Shown here in pieces: positions 17,740-27,318 of a stretch of DNA of 64,000 nt (the first letter of the stretch is position 1; each line of letters opens with the position of its first letter). Source of the DNA: Raineyella sp034933565 (GTDB lineage: Bacteria > Actinomycetota > Actinomycetes > Propionibacteriales > Propionibacteriaceae); assembly GCF_034933565.1 (NCBI RefSeq), contig NZ_JAYFNG010000002.1, positions 62,001 through 126,000 of the forward strand, read 5' to 3'. The translations under genes and the position numbers were made by a program. The notes beneath the pieces were generated by a model, which searched no databases, was not told the origin of the DNA, and worked only from the letters and a program-made list of their open reading frames with translations.

Positions 17740-17935
17740 CGCCGTTCCCCCTCGAGTTGTCAGGGGCGGCCGGTCGCCGGCATGACACACCCGCGGCCTG
17801 CCCTGCCCCTCAGCAGCATCTCACGGGGAGTAGAGCGGTCGACGTTTCACACGAAACCGGTTCGGCGCACGGCTGTACGTGCCCACAGGTCCCGCGACCC
17901 CACGTGGTCCGGCGACATCCTCGGTCCGAGTTCGC

Positions 17936-19039
17936 TCAATCGACGTACGCGTCGACGGTCGCCCGCAGCGCGTCGACGTGGTCGTAGATCTCCTCGACCC
18001 GCTCGAGGGGGATCTTGGTCTCGTTCTTCTCGCCGTCGAACAGGCCGAGGTATTTCTGCTTGCGGTTGAAGTGCAGTCGACAGATCGGCTTGCGGTTGTT
18101 GTTATCGAGCAGGACCCCGAAGTACGACTTGGTGTCGCGGTGGGCGACCCGATCCAGTGGCACCTCGGAGGCGACGATCGCCCGGACGATGTTGTAGGCC
18201 TCGAGCTCCTCCTGGGTCGTCTCGATGCCACGGTCGGCGTCCTCGGTCTCGCTGTCACTGTCGCCCTCGACGTCGGCACCGGCGGTGTCGGGGACCGGGA
18301 CCGCGGCGCCGATGGCCGGGCCCTGCCCCTGCAGCGCGGACTTGAGTCGTTCGTTCACGCGGTCATTGATGTACTGGGTGGCCGCCTTGCGCGTGATACC
18401 GAGGAAGAATTCGCGCATCTTCGCCGTCAACGATCCTTCGTAGACGCGGGTCGCGAACAGACGCATGAAGTCCTCGTCCGGTTCGGCGAATTCGCGCGCA
18501 ATCTCGGCCTTCACCGCCGAGACGTACTTCAATTCCTCGGCCGCGACGAGGACGGACTCGAGGTCGAACGTGGACTTGGTGAGCTTCTTCAGTTCCGGCA
18601 GCGTGTACGGGTCGACGTCAAGAAGGTTCAGGCGCAGGAACGGCTTCTCGTCCATCACATTGGGCTTGTCGAGGTCGGTGTAGAAGTTCCAGTACTGGCC
18701 GTTGGTGAGGACGCCGATCCGGGCATTCGAGACGTGGAAATAGCGTACGAGCTGCCCCGCATTCTCGAGCGTGAGCGGGGTGCCGATCTGCTTGGCCTCG
18801 ATGAGCATCTGGACCACGCCGTCACGCATGACCGCGTAGTCGATCTTCTCGCCCTTCTTCGTGCCGATGTCGCAGATGAACTCCGGCACCACCTCCGCCG
18901 GGTTGAACACGTCGTACCCGAGGACTCGGCTGATGAACGGCATGATGACCGCGTTCTTCGTCGCTTCCTCGGTCTGCAGTGTCTCCCGGTACTCCGAGAC
19001 CTTCGACGCGAGATCGGTCAGTGCATCCTCGAACGCCAC
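17936..19039 (-). CDS. stand-alone type I restriction HsdR-N-like nuclease
   Basis: A 367-residue protein with the N-terminal HSDR_N_2 domain of type I restriction subunits: VVPEFICDIGTKKGEKIDYAVM, then LIEAKQIG. This supplies a PD-(D/E)xK nuclease centre with D67, E81 and K83. It lacks the DEAD-box helicase and no hsdM or hsdS is nearby, so it is not a classical R subunit. The C-terminal ~90 residues (VRAIVASEVPLDRV through LFDGEKNETKI) form a second conserved-looking domain joined by an acidic linker. GTG 19039 follows GGGGGA. An orphan nuclease, possibly defensive; not proven. Confidence 0.8.
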   Translation of the reverse strand: MAFEDALTDLASKVSEYRETLQTEEATKNAVIMPFISRVLGYDVFNPAEVVPEFICDIGTKKGEKIDYAVMRDGVVQMLIEAKQIGTPLTLENAGQLVRYFHVSNARIGVLTNGQYWNFYTDLDKPNVMDEKPFLRLNLLDVDPYTLPELKKLTKSTFDLESVLVAAEELKYVSAVKAEIAREFAEPDEDFMRLFATRVYEGSLTAKMREFFLGITRKAATQYINDRVNERLKSALQGQGPAIGAAVPVPDTAGADVEGDSDSETEDADRGIETTQEELEAYNIVRAIVASEVPLDRVAHRDTKSYFGVLLDNNNRKPICRLHFNRKQKYLGLFDGEKNETKIPLERVEEIYDHVDALRATVDAYVD

Positions 19040-19250
19040 GATGCGTCCCCCTTCTTGTCGCCCGGGACGCTCGTCGGTCCGGTCCCGGCTGTCCTTCCGA
19101 CCGTACGGCCGGATGTCCATCATTGCCTCTGCAGGTGTCTTCCGGGTCGTGGTCGCGACAGGCGGAGCCCCCGCTCTCCGCTCCGGCCCGTACCGACGCC
19201 ACGTAGGCTGAAGGGAAAGGATCGTTCCTCCGGCACAAGGTGGTGGCGAC

Positions 19251-20384
19251 ATGGGCGCGGACATCCGTCTGGGACGGATCGCGGGGATCGAGATCAGACT
19301 CCAGTGGAGCGTGGTGATCATCTTCCTGCTGATCACCTGGAGCCTGGCGACCCTGCAGTTCACCCAGGTCGCCGGGGCGGGCCCGACGGCCCGGTGGGTG
19401 GCGGCCGTCATCGCCTCACTGCTGTACTTCGGTGGCCTGCTGGCCCACGAGTTGGGCCACGCCCTGCTGGCCACCCACAAGGGGCTCGAGGTCGAGGGCA
19501 TCACTCTGTGGGTGTTCGGTGGGGTGTCGAAGCTCAAGCAGGAGGCCGAGGGGCCGAGCGATGAGTTCCGCATCGGCGTGATCGGTCCGCTGGTCAGCCT
19601 CGGGCTCGGCGCCGTGTTCGCCGGCGTGGCGGTCGCCCTCGGCGCGCTGGGGGCCCCGGCCCTGGCGATCGCGGTGGCGCAGTGGCTGGCGCTGATCAAC
19701 GCTCTGCTCGGCGCGTTCAACCTGCTGCCCGCCTTCCCGCTCGACGGCGGGCGGGTGCTGCGGGCCTGGCTGTGGCGGCGCAGCGGTGACCGGGCCCTGG
19801 CGACCCGGCGGGCGGCCGCCGTGGGGCGCGCCTTCGGTGTCGCCCTGATCGCGGTGGGTGTCTTCCTGTTCTTCGCCGGCGCCCCGATCAACGGGCTGTG
19901 GTTCGCGCTGATCGGCTGGTTCCTGTTCGGGGCGGCCCGGGCCGAGGAGTCCCACGTCCTGCTGTCCGCGGCCCTGCGGGACGTACGCGTGGGCCAGGTG
20001 ATGACGGCGCACCCGGTGGTGCTGCCGGCCGACATGACCCTGGAGGACTACGTCAACCACGCGATGACCTCACGGTTCACGTCCTTCCCGGTCGTCGACC
20101 CGCAGGGCCGGGTGGTCGGCCTGCTGACGATGCGCCGGGTCCGGGCGGCGATGGCCCACGGCGAGCAGCGCGCCACGGTGGGCCAGGTGGCCGTGCCGCT
20201 GGCCCAGGTGCCGGTGGTGTCCCCGTACGACACCGCCACCCAGCTGCTCGAGAAGCTGCAGGGTTCCCCGGATGGACGAGCGTTCGTCTTCGACGACGGG
20301 CGGCTGGTCGGCATCATCTCCCCCACCGACCTGCAGCGCATGCTGGATCTGGCGCAGTTGCGACCGCGACAGGCCGACCGCTGA
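19251..20384 (+). CDS. site-2 protease family protein with CBS domains
   Basis: A 377-residue intramembrane metalloprotease (Rv2869c/SpoIVFB-like subgroup with C-terminal CBS pair). The zinc site is HELGH (H66, E67, H70) and the distal ligand D165 lies in NLLPAFPLDGGR; six hydrophobic helices cover about 15-225. Two CBS domains (about 236-295 and 305-370) begin RVGQVMTAHPVVLPADMTLEDYV and should bind a nucleotide to gate activity. The gene is monocistronic, divergent from the HsdR-like gene. Substrate, often an anti-sigma factor or sporulation-type precursor in the family, is not evident. Confidence 0.92.
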   Translation: MGADIRLGRIAGIEIRLQWSVVIIFLLITWSLATLQFTQVAGAGPTARWVAAVIASLLYFGGLLAHELGHALLATHKGLEVEGITLWVFGGVSKLKQEAEGPSDEFRIGVIGPLVSLGLGAVFAGVAVALGALGAPALAIAVAQWLALINALLGAFNLLPAFPLDGGRVLRAWLWRRSGDRALATRRAAAVGRAFGVALIAVGVFLFFAGAPINGLWFALIGWFLFGAARAEESHVLLSAALRDVRVGQVMTAHPVVLPADMTLEDYVNHAMTSRFTSFPVVDPQGRVVGLLTMRRVRAAMAHGEQRATVGQVAVPLAQVPVVSPYDTATQLLEKLQGSPDGRAFVFDDGRLVGIISPTDLQRMLDLAQLRPRQADR

Positions 20385-20398
20385 CGTGCGCGGCCCCC

Positions 20399-20444
20399 GC
20401 CCCGGGGCTCAGCAGCCACCCGGGAGAGCAACAGCCCCCGGGGC
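20399..20444. terminator. probable bidirectional terminator
   Basis: GCCCCGGGGCT (20399-20409) and AGCCCCCGGGGC (20433-20444) are complementary apart from one bulged C, with a 23-base loop that holds its own CCCGGG. It lies between the convergent site-2 protease and GH114 genes. No U-tract. Confidence 0.4.
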
Positions 20445-20484
20445 AGCGCCGGAGGGCCGCAGGCCCGGGTCGGCACGGCGGGGG

Positions 20485-21600
20485 TCAGCAGATGGTGCCG
20501 CCCGGGCCGAGTTCGAGCTTCGCGACGTACGACGACATGCCGGCCGGGCGACCGGTAGGGCACCCGCCGGCGTACTCGACGTTGTAGACCGGCTTGCCGG
20601 AGGCGAGGAAGCTCGAGTACGCGCCGCATTCCCCGTACTCGTGGCACTGCTCGTTGACGGCGAAATCGACGATGTCGGCCATCTGGGAGACCTGCTCCAC
20701 ATCGTTCTTCAGCCCGATCGCCAGACCGCGCTGGTGTGCGGCGTCGGCCAGCGCGCGTTGGTAGGTGACCTGGTCGGCCTTGGTGATCGCGAAGCCGGTC
20801 TGCTGTGACCAGCCGTCGGTGTTGTCCGGGTCGATCGCGTCGAAGCCCTTCTGCTTGCACACGTCCATCCGCGCCGCCATGATCGGCATCAGTGTGGCGG
20901 TCCGGCGTACGTCGAGCCAGTTCTCGCCGGGCCAGCCGTCGAGGGCCTCGCCCTTGACCGACGCCGGGAACTTGGCGTCGTCGCGACGCCAGTTCTCGGA
21001 GGACCCGGCGCTCAGGTAGCAGATGACGTGGACGCCCCGGGAATGGAGCTGCTGCACCTGCGCGGCGGTGGTGTTCTCCCAGTCGAGGTTGTAGACCTTC
21101 GCCGGCCGGTTCAGGTCGACCGTCCCGGTGTACTGGATGACGAACGACTCGCCGGCCTTCGGCTGCCAGCGCCCCGACGTGGACACCGGGACAGCCCCTT
21201 GGGTGGACGCCGTGGCGGAGGCCTTCGGCGTCGCGCTGGGGGCGGCGCTCGGCGTGAGGCTCGGTGCCGCCGAGGAGACCGCGGTTGGGGTGCGCTCCTC
21301 GGACCTGGTGGCCCGGTCGGCCGTACGATCCGCGGCGGTGGTGACCGCCGGGGCGGCGTGCTGCTTCCGGATGTTGCCGACGTGGGTCATCGCGACCGCG
21401 GTGCCGGACGCCAGTGCGGCGACCGCGACGCCTGACATCACCAGGCGGGCGCCACGCCTGACATCGCGCCGGCGGTGTGGGGCGGCCGGTTCCGCCAGTG
21501 CCCGGGTGGCGTGGGGGGTGGTCCTGCCGGGGCGCGCAGCATCCCGCAGGGTGGTCCAGGGGGTGCGGGACGCCGCTCGACGTGCATGGCTCACGATCAT
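20485..21600 (-). CDS. GH114-type endo-alpha-1,4-polygalactosaminidase, exported
   Basis: A 371-residue secreted or membrane-anchored enzyme. The N-terminus is strongly basic for 50 residues, then a hydrophobic signal/anchor (LVMSGVAVAALASGTAVAM). A Thr/Ala/Ser/Pro linker (to about 135) leads to a TIM-barrel domain with the GH114 segments FVIQYTGTVDLN, GVHVICYLSAGSSENWR, WLDVR, KGFDAIDPDNTDGW, GLAIGLKNDV and FAVNEQCHEYGEC. The Asp of AIDPDN and Glu of VNEQC are the probable acid/base pair, inferred from fold position. ATG 21600 has GGAAGG five bases upstream. The family hydrolyses galactosaminogalactan-like exopolysaccharide; the natural substrate here is unknown. Confidence 0.85.
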   Translation of the reverse strand: MIVSHARRAASRTPWTTLRDAARPGRTTPHATRALAEPAAPHRRRDVRRGARLVMSGVAVAALASGTAVAMTHVGNIRKQHAAPAVTTAADRTADRATRSEERTPTAVSSAAPSLTPSAAPSATPKASATASTQGAVPVSTSGRWQPKAGESFVIQYTGTVDLNRPAKVYNLDWENTTAAQVQQLHSRGVHVICYLSAGSSENWRRDDAKFPASVKGEALDGWPGENWLDVRRTATLMPIMAARMDVCKQKGFDAIDPDNTDGWSQQTGFAITKADQVTYQRALADAAHQRGLAIGLKNDVEQVSQMADIVDFAVNEQCHEYGECGAYSSFLASGKPVYNVEYAGGCPTGRPAGMSSYVAKLELGPGGTIC

Positions 21601-21771
21601 TTGCCTTCCGGTCGGGGCCGGAGTCAGCCTAGACAACAACAGAAAAGATCACAAATTGATCACAATGTCGTGTGTGGGGCGAGTCGTGTCCGGAGTGAGC
21701 CATGCGCGCAAGTGGTCCATGGGGGCGAGCCGCGCACCGGGCGAGCCGTACATCGGCAGACCCGTGACCGC

Positions 21772-22938
21772 TCAGTCGATCGTGGCTTCGGGAACGCCGG
21801 TCTCGGGAACACCGATGTCCGGAACCCCGGTCTCCGGAACCCCGGACACCCCCGGCAGTGCCGCAACCGGGTCGACCCGGACGAACGGCCAGAAGGCGAA
21901 GCAGTCGCTCATCACCGCCAGCAGCGGGAAGGTGACCGCGAGCAGCGCGGACGCCAGCCACACCTCGCCCTGGAAGCCGGGTGCCCCGAACGCGACGTCG
22001 TCTGCGACCGCCGGCAGGACGAGCACGTACAGCTGCCCGAGCGCCACGCCCACCACGGCCGCGATCAGCGCCGAGACGAGGCCGCGCGCCGGCTGGGCCC
22101 GCGGGGCCGGGACGGTGCCCTGCAGGATGTTCTGCACGACGATGGAGCCGAACAGGAACGCCACGGTCACGCCGGTGAGCATGGTGGGCCAGGGCAGCCC
22201 GAACAGCCCCACACCGATCGCCTCGACCACGGCGGTGACGACTGCGATCAGGCCGGTCGAGGCGAGGGCCGCCGTCGTCGGGTTCGTCCGGATCCGCTCG
22301 GTCAGCGGCCAGTGGCCGAGGTGCAGGAGCAGCAGCCCGGCGGCCATCGAGGTGACGACGGTGGTCATCACCGGCCAGATGTCGAACGGCCCGTGCGGGT
22401 CGAGAGTGGCGACGTACGCCGGGCCGCCCTCGAAGGAGCTGTAGTTGGCGAACACCAGATAGGTGACGATCGACAGCCCGTACGCGACGAGCATCAGCAG
22501 GTAGCCGCCGAGCACCGGCGAGGAGATCGCCCGGAACGGCTGGCCGCCCCAGATCACCGCCAGTAGGAAGGTGTACGGCACGGCCATGATGGCGATGTGG
22601 GCCACGTTCGGCGTCGGCGGGGTCAGCCCGCCGCCGAACAGCGCGATGAGCAGGGTGGCGATGACGGCCGCGTTGACCAGGGCCAGCCCGAGGAAGGCCA
22701 GGCCCCGCCGGGGCTGGCCGAGGCGACCGATCCGGCCGGGGCACTCGGCGTGCCAGAACGCGCCGATCACGAACAGGCTCGGCACCGCACAGACCAGGCC
22801 GTACGACACCCAGTCGCGGAAAGTGGGCCAGGAGAACAGGGAGATGAAGCCCAGCGAGAGGGCGACGGCCACGACGAGGACGACGATGCCGAGCAGCGGC
22901 TGGTCGAGGCGGCGGGCGGGCAGCGCGGATTCGTTCAT
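21772..22938 (-). CDS. hypothetical polytopic membrane protein
   Basis: A 388-residue protein with about ten hydrophobic helices; I do not recognise the family. Conserved-looking polar stretches include VFANYSSFEGGPAYVATLDP and GPFDIWP in one loop and LLLLHLGHWPLTE, and a motif ending SDCFAFWPFVRVDP at the last helix. The C-terminal 25 residues are a pentapeptide repeat (GVPET-GVPDI-GVPET-GVPEA) encoded by exact 15-bp units. ATG 22938 has only a weak ACGGA site. It stands alone, divergent from an HAD phosphatase, and 171 bp from GH114. A transporter or energy-coupling membrane subunit would fit but is a guess. Confidence 0.75.
   Translation of the reverse strand: MNESALPARRLDQPLLGIVVLVVAVALSLGFISLFSWPTFRDWVSYGLVCAVPSLFVIGAFWHAECPGRIGRLGQPRRGLAFLGLALVNAAVIATLLIALFGGGLTPPTPNVAHIAIMAVPYTFLLAVIWGGQPFRAISSPVLGGYLLMLVAYGLSIVTYLVFANYSSFEGGPAYVATLDPHGPFDIWPVMTTVVTSMAAGLLLLHLGHWPLTERIRTNPTTAALASTGLIAVVTAVVEAIGVGLFGLPWPTMLTGVTVAFLFGSIVVQNILQGTVPAPRAQPARGLVSALIAAVVGVALGQLYVLVLPAVADDVAFGAPGFQGEVWLASALLAVTFPLLAVMSDCFAFWPFVRVDPVAALPGVSGVPETGVPDIGVPETGVPEATID
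21791..21850 (-). repeat. four 15-bp repeats at the 3' end of the membrane-protein gene
   Basis: Units at 21791, 21806, 21821 and 21836 follow the form GGAACCCCGGTCTCC. In the gene's frame they give GVPET/GVPDI pentapeptides at the extreme C-terminus. Same period and similar sequence as the gcvP and FNT arrays. Confidence 0.85.
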
Positions 22939-23192
22939 CAGGGTCCGTTCTGGGGGCACACCCGTGCCGGCGGATCCCGCAGGAACGTCACCGGTCCGGT
23001 TGAATATTGAATGAGATTTTCGACGAGGGTACCCCCGGTCCCCGTCACCGTGACGTGTCGTTCGTGACACCGGGACGCGGTCCGGCCCGGTCGGTCCTCC
23101 CGTCCGCCCCTCCCGGCTGCCCCGCCCCAGCGGATCGGCACACGGGGCGCTGACCTAAGCTGGACCACCTCACCCCGACGAAGGATGATGCG

Positions 23193-23999
23193 GTGGATCC
23201 CCAACTGAGCAGCGCCGAGCACGCCGGACCCGCTGTCCTGGTCTGCGACCTCGACGGCACGATCGTCTTCGACGGGCAGGTGCCCGCGGTCGAGGCGGCG
23301 GCGCTGCGGGCCTGGACCGAGGCCGGCAACCTCCTGGTCCTCAACACCGGCAAGTCGGTCGACGCCACCCGCCGGGTGTGGCACGCCGGTCTGCCCCGGC
23401 CCGACTACGTGATCGCCTTCACCGGGGCGGTGATCACCGACGGGGACCTGGTGCCCCTGTCGGTGACGGCCCACGACCCGGCATTGTTCCCCGAGGTGTT
23501 CCGTACGGTCCGCGAGGAGCGGCTGGCACTCTACGCCTCGACGATGGAGCGGGACTACGAGGTGTTCAACCGGGCCGGGACCCACTCGATGATCCTGCCG
23601 GCGTTCGAACCGGCCGATGCCGCGTGGGTCGCGACCCAGCAGCTGTTCGGCATCCCGCTGCTGGTCCCCGGCGACGACGACCGCAGCCGGCTGGCGGACT
23701 CACTGGCCGAGCTGACCGGTGACCGGGCGGTCGTGCACCGCAACCAGATCTTCCTCGACATCGTCCCGGCCGGCGCCACCAAGGGCCTCGGTCTGCGCCA
23801 CCTGCTGACCGAGCTGCTCCCGGCCCACGGGCCGGTCTGGACGATCGGTGACTCCTGGAACGACCTGAGCATGCACGCCGAGGCCGACCATCCGATCGCC
23901 CTCACCCACTCCCCCGCCGAGGTGCGCGACGCCTGCGAGATCGCGGTGCCCAGCACCCACGCGCTGATCGAGCAGATCCTCGCCGGCCGGTTGTCCTGA
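23193..23999 (+). CDS. HAD-superfamily (Cof/IIB-type) phosphatase
   Basis: A 268-residue HAD hydrolase. Motif I is VCDLDGTIVFDG (nucleophile Asp and acid/base Asp), motif II the Thr of NTGKS, motif III the Lys in GATKGLGLRHLL, and motif IV GDSWNDLSMHAEADHPIAL. The cap is inserted between motifs II and III as in type IIB enzymes (sugar and cofactor phosphatases). GTG 23193 is preceded by AAGGA; nearby ATGs are out of frame. The next gene, 190 bp downstream, is another HAD-IIB protein with a divergent sequence, so the pair may be an old duplication. Substrate unknown. Confidence 0.88.
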   Translation: MDPQLSSAEHAGPAVLVCDLDGTIVFDGQVPAVEAAALRAWTEAGNLLVLNTGKSVDATRRVWHAGLPRPDYVIAFTGAVITDGDLVPLSVTAHDPALFPEVFRTVREERLALYASTMERDYEVFNRAGTHSMILPAFEPADAAWVATQQLFGIPLLVPGDDDRSRLADSLAELTGDRAVVHRNQIFLDIVPAGATKGLGLRHLLTELLPAHGPVWTIGDSWNDLSMHAEADHPIALTHSPAEVRDACEIAVPSTHALIEQILAGRLS

Positions 24000-24189
24000 G
24001 GGCCGGATCCGCCGTCGCGTCCGCAGCGAGGGCCCCGGACGCACGGGCCCGAAGGGTCGCCGGGGCGTACGACGTAGAATCGGCGCGTGCGGACCGCCCG
24101 GGGCCCGCCGGCACCGCAGCCTGCCCGGCGGACGTACGTCCCAGCACCGGCGGTACCGTGACCGGTGCGGCAGCGCCAGGAGAGATCGC

Positions 24190-25212
24190 GTGACCGACCG
24201 CCTCGCCCCCACCCCTGTTTCCGCGCAGGGTCCCACGCCCACCCCACGTACCCCCGGGGTCATTGCTGCGTCCTACGCTCTCGGGGCTGTCCCCACCGCT
24301 TGCAACCCCGGGGCTGTCCCCAGCTCCGGGGTGGAGCTGCCGCCGGTCCCCGCCGGGATCCGGCTCGTCGTCGCCGACATGGACGGCACCCTGCTCGATG
24401 AGGCCGGCGATGTCCCCGACGCGCTGTGGCCGCTGCTGACCCGGATGCGGGAGCGTGGCATCGCCTTCGCCCCGGCCAGTGGTCGTCAGTACGCGACCCT
24501 GCGCCGGCAGTTCGACCGGGCCGGCGACGGGATGGTCTTCATCGCCGAGAACGGCTCCATCGTCGTCCGCGACGAGGTCGAACTGAGCTCGAGGCCGCTC
24601 GACCGGCCGTTCGTCGAGGACGCGATCGGGCGGGTCCGGGCACTCGCCCGATCCGGCCGCGACGTCGGCGTCGTCCTGTGCGGCAAGTCGTCGGCCTACA
24701 TCGAACGCCGCGATGCAGCCTTCGTGTCGCAGGCCGAGCCCTACTACGCGGCCCTGGCGACGGTCGACGACGTGCTGGCCCCGCAGGACGAGGTGCTGAA
24801 GATCGCCGTCTTCGACTTCGAGAGCTCCGCGCTGACCGCGCAGGCCCTGGCCCCGCTGGGCGCCGACCACCGGGTCGTCATCTCCGGCCACCACTGGGTC
24901 GACCTGATGGCCGACCGGGCCAACAAGGGCAACGCGGTCCGCAGCCTGCAGGCGGCGATGGGCATCGGCCCCGCCGAGACGATCGCCTTCGGCGACTACC
25001 TCAACGACGTCGAGATGCTCGCCGCGGCCGAGCACTCGTACGCCATGGCGAACGCCCACCCCGACGTCCTCGCCGCCGCCCGCCACGTCGCCCCGTCCAA
25101 CGCCGACCAGGGCGTGATCACAGTGCTGTCGGCGCTGTTGGACTCGCCTCTGCCGGACTCGACCGGCCCGGACTCGACCGTGCCGGGCCGCGCCCCGGGG
25201 CGGGACCGGTGA
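24190..25212 (+). CDS. HAD-superfamily Cof-type phosphatase
   Basis: A 340-residue HAD-IIB protein. Motif I VVADMDGTLLDE appears only at about residue 60, after a Pro/Thr-rich unstructured N-terminus; motif II ASGRQYATLRRQF, motif III DRANKGNAVRSLQ, motif IV AFGDYLNDVEMLAAAEHSYAMANAHP. Cof-type enzymes dephosphorylate sugar phosphates, FMN or pyridoxal phosphate. GTG 24190 is preceded by AGGAG. The C-terminal ~25 residues come from a 15-bp repeat (LPDST-GPDST-VPG). Ends nine bases from the convergent PEBP gene, with no room for a terminator between. Confidence 0.88.
   Translation: MTDRLAPTPVSAQGPTPTPRTPGVIAASYALGAVPTACNPGAVPSSGVELPPVPAGIRLVVADMDGTLLDEAGDVPDALWPLLTRMRERGIAFAPASGRQYATLRRQFDRAGDGMVFIAENGSIVVRDEVELSSRPLDRPFVEDAIGRVRALARSGRDVGVVLCGKSSAYIERRDAAFVSQAEPYYAALATVDDVLAPQDEVLKIAVFDFESSALTAQALAPLGADHRVVISGHHWVDLMADRANKGNAVRSLQAAMGIGPAETIAFGDYLNDVEMLAAAEHSYAMANAHPDVLAAARHVAPSNADQGVITVLSALLDSPLPDSTGPDSTVPGRAPGRDR
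25135..25194 (+). repeat. 15-bp repeats at the 3' end of the Cof-type phosphatase gene
   Basis: Four units (25135, 25150, 25165, 25180) around the core CCGGACTCGACC encode LDSPL-PDSTG-PDSTV-PG at the C-terminus. Exact 15-bp period, in frame. Confidence 0.8.
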
Positions 25213-25221
25213 CCGACCGCC

Positions 25222-25752
25222 TCAGTGACCGAAGGTCGGGGTGAGCCAGGCGCGCCCGATCGAGTGGAAGAACAGGTTGAAGCCGAGCGCCGCCGGCGTC
25301 GTGTCCGGGCCGAGGCCGAGGCTCTCCACGTCGACCGCGTGCACCATGTAGAAGTAGCGATGGTCGCCGTGACCCTTCGGCGGCGCGGCACCGAGGTAGC
25401 CCGGCAGACCGGCGTCGTTGCGCAGGGAGATCGCCCCGGCGGGCATGCCCACCCCGTCCGGCCCACCCGCCCCGGTGGGGAGTGCGGTGCAGTCCGGCGG
25501 GATGTCGAGGACGGCCCAATGCCACCAGCCCGACTGGGTCGGGGCGTCCGGGTCGTAGCAGGTCAGCGCGAAGGATCGGGTGGCCGGCGGGAAGTCGGAC
25601 CAGCTGAGCTGCGGCGACACGTCCTCGCCACCGGGGATCTGCATGATGCCCGAGCGGTGCCGCGGCGCCAACTCGACGCCCTCGGCGATGTCGGTGCTGG
25701 TGAGCCGGAAGCGCGGGACCTCCTGCAGCTTCGCGAACGGGGAATTCTCCAT
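25222..25752 (-). CDS. YbhB/YbcL-type PEBP-family protein
   Basis: A 176-residue phosphatidylethanolamine-binding-protein-fold protein. The anion-pocket motif DPDAPTQSGWWHWAVLDIP and the second signature PPKGHGDHRYFYMVHAVD are both intact; length and layout match bacterial Raf-kinase-inhibitor-like proteins. No signal peptide, so cytoplasmic. ATG 25752 has GGAGGACCC upstream. The physiological ligand of the bacterial members is not established. It lies 126 bp from the radical SAM gene in the same direction and converges on the Cof-type phosphatase. Confidence 0.92.
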   Translation of the reverse strand: MENSPFAKLQEVPRFRLTSTDIAEGVELAPRHRSGIMQIPGGEDVSPQLSWSDFPPATRSFALTCYDPDAPTQSGWWHWAVLDIPPDCTALPTGAGGPDGVGMPAGAISLRNDAGLPGYLGAAPPKGHGDHRYFYMVHAVDVESLGLGPDTTPAALGFNLFFHSIGRAWLTPTFGH

Positions 25753-25878
25753 GGGTCCTCCTCGAGTGGGTGTTCCGGGTGGGCGTCAGGGGAGCTCCGA
25801 GTGACTGTCACCGGGAGCTCTCGGGTGATGTCAGCGAGTCTGGCAGCTGGCGGCCGGGTCGGTGGGCTCTTCTGCCGG

Positions 25879-26955
<1,077 letters not shown>

Positions 26956-27262
26956 GGAGTCCTCCTGCCGAGCACTCCCCGGACGGGTCCGGCCGGCCCC
27001 GGAGGGGCCTGGTCCTGCTGCCGGGAATCCACCCCGTACGGACGGGATGGACAGAGATGTCAGGGAAACGCCCGGATGAATCTGAGCGAATTCTACCCCT
27101 GAGGTTCCTGCGCACCAGGCTGCAGCGCCACCGCCCCGACGCCGCCCTGGGGCCGACGGCCGCGGCCCTCGGCGTCACTACCCCGGCCCACCAACTGCCT
27201 CCCCGGCCCACCGGCCCACCGGCCGGGCGGCCCACCAGCCGGGCGGCCCACCGGGCACGGCG
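26956..27262. other. intergenic with GGCCCACC repeats
   Basis: No gene recognised between the radical SAM gene and the fumarase terminator. A cluster of GGCCCACC modules fills about 27203-27256, including two 16-bp units starting GGGCGGCCCACC (27225 and 27241). A TGAATCTGAGCGAATTCTACC patch near 27075-27100 is the only lower-GC stretch and might hold the minus-strand promoter of the radical SAM gene. Confidence 0.45.
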
Positions 27263-27295
27263 CAGCCCCGCCACCCCTTCGGGATGGCGGGGCTG
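27263..27295 (-). terminator. hairpin terminator of the fumarase gene
   Basis: CAGCCCCGCCA and TGGCGGGGCTG are perfect 11-bp arms around an 11-base loop, 23 bases beyond the fumarase stop codon. Confidence 0.85.
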
Positions 27296-27318
27296 TCAGC
27301 GGCGAGCGGGGAGCGGGC

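Noticed and set aside
17842..17858. Fourth parS site (CGTTTCACACGAAACC)
   Set aside because: Arms GTTTCAC and GAAAC are kept but the centre is CA instead of GT and both outer bases differ (four changes), so ParB binding is doubtful.
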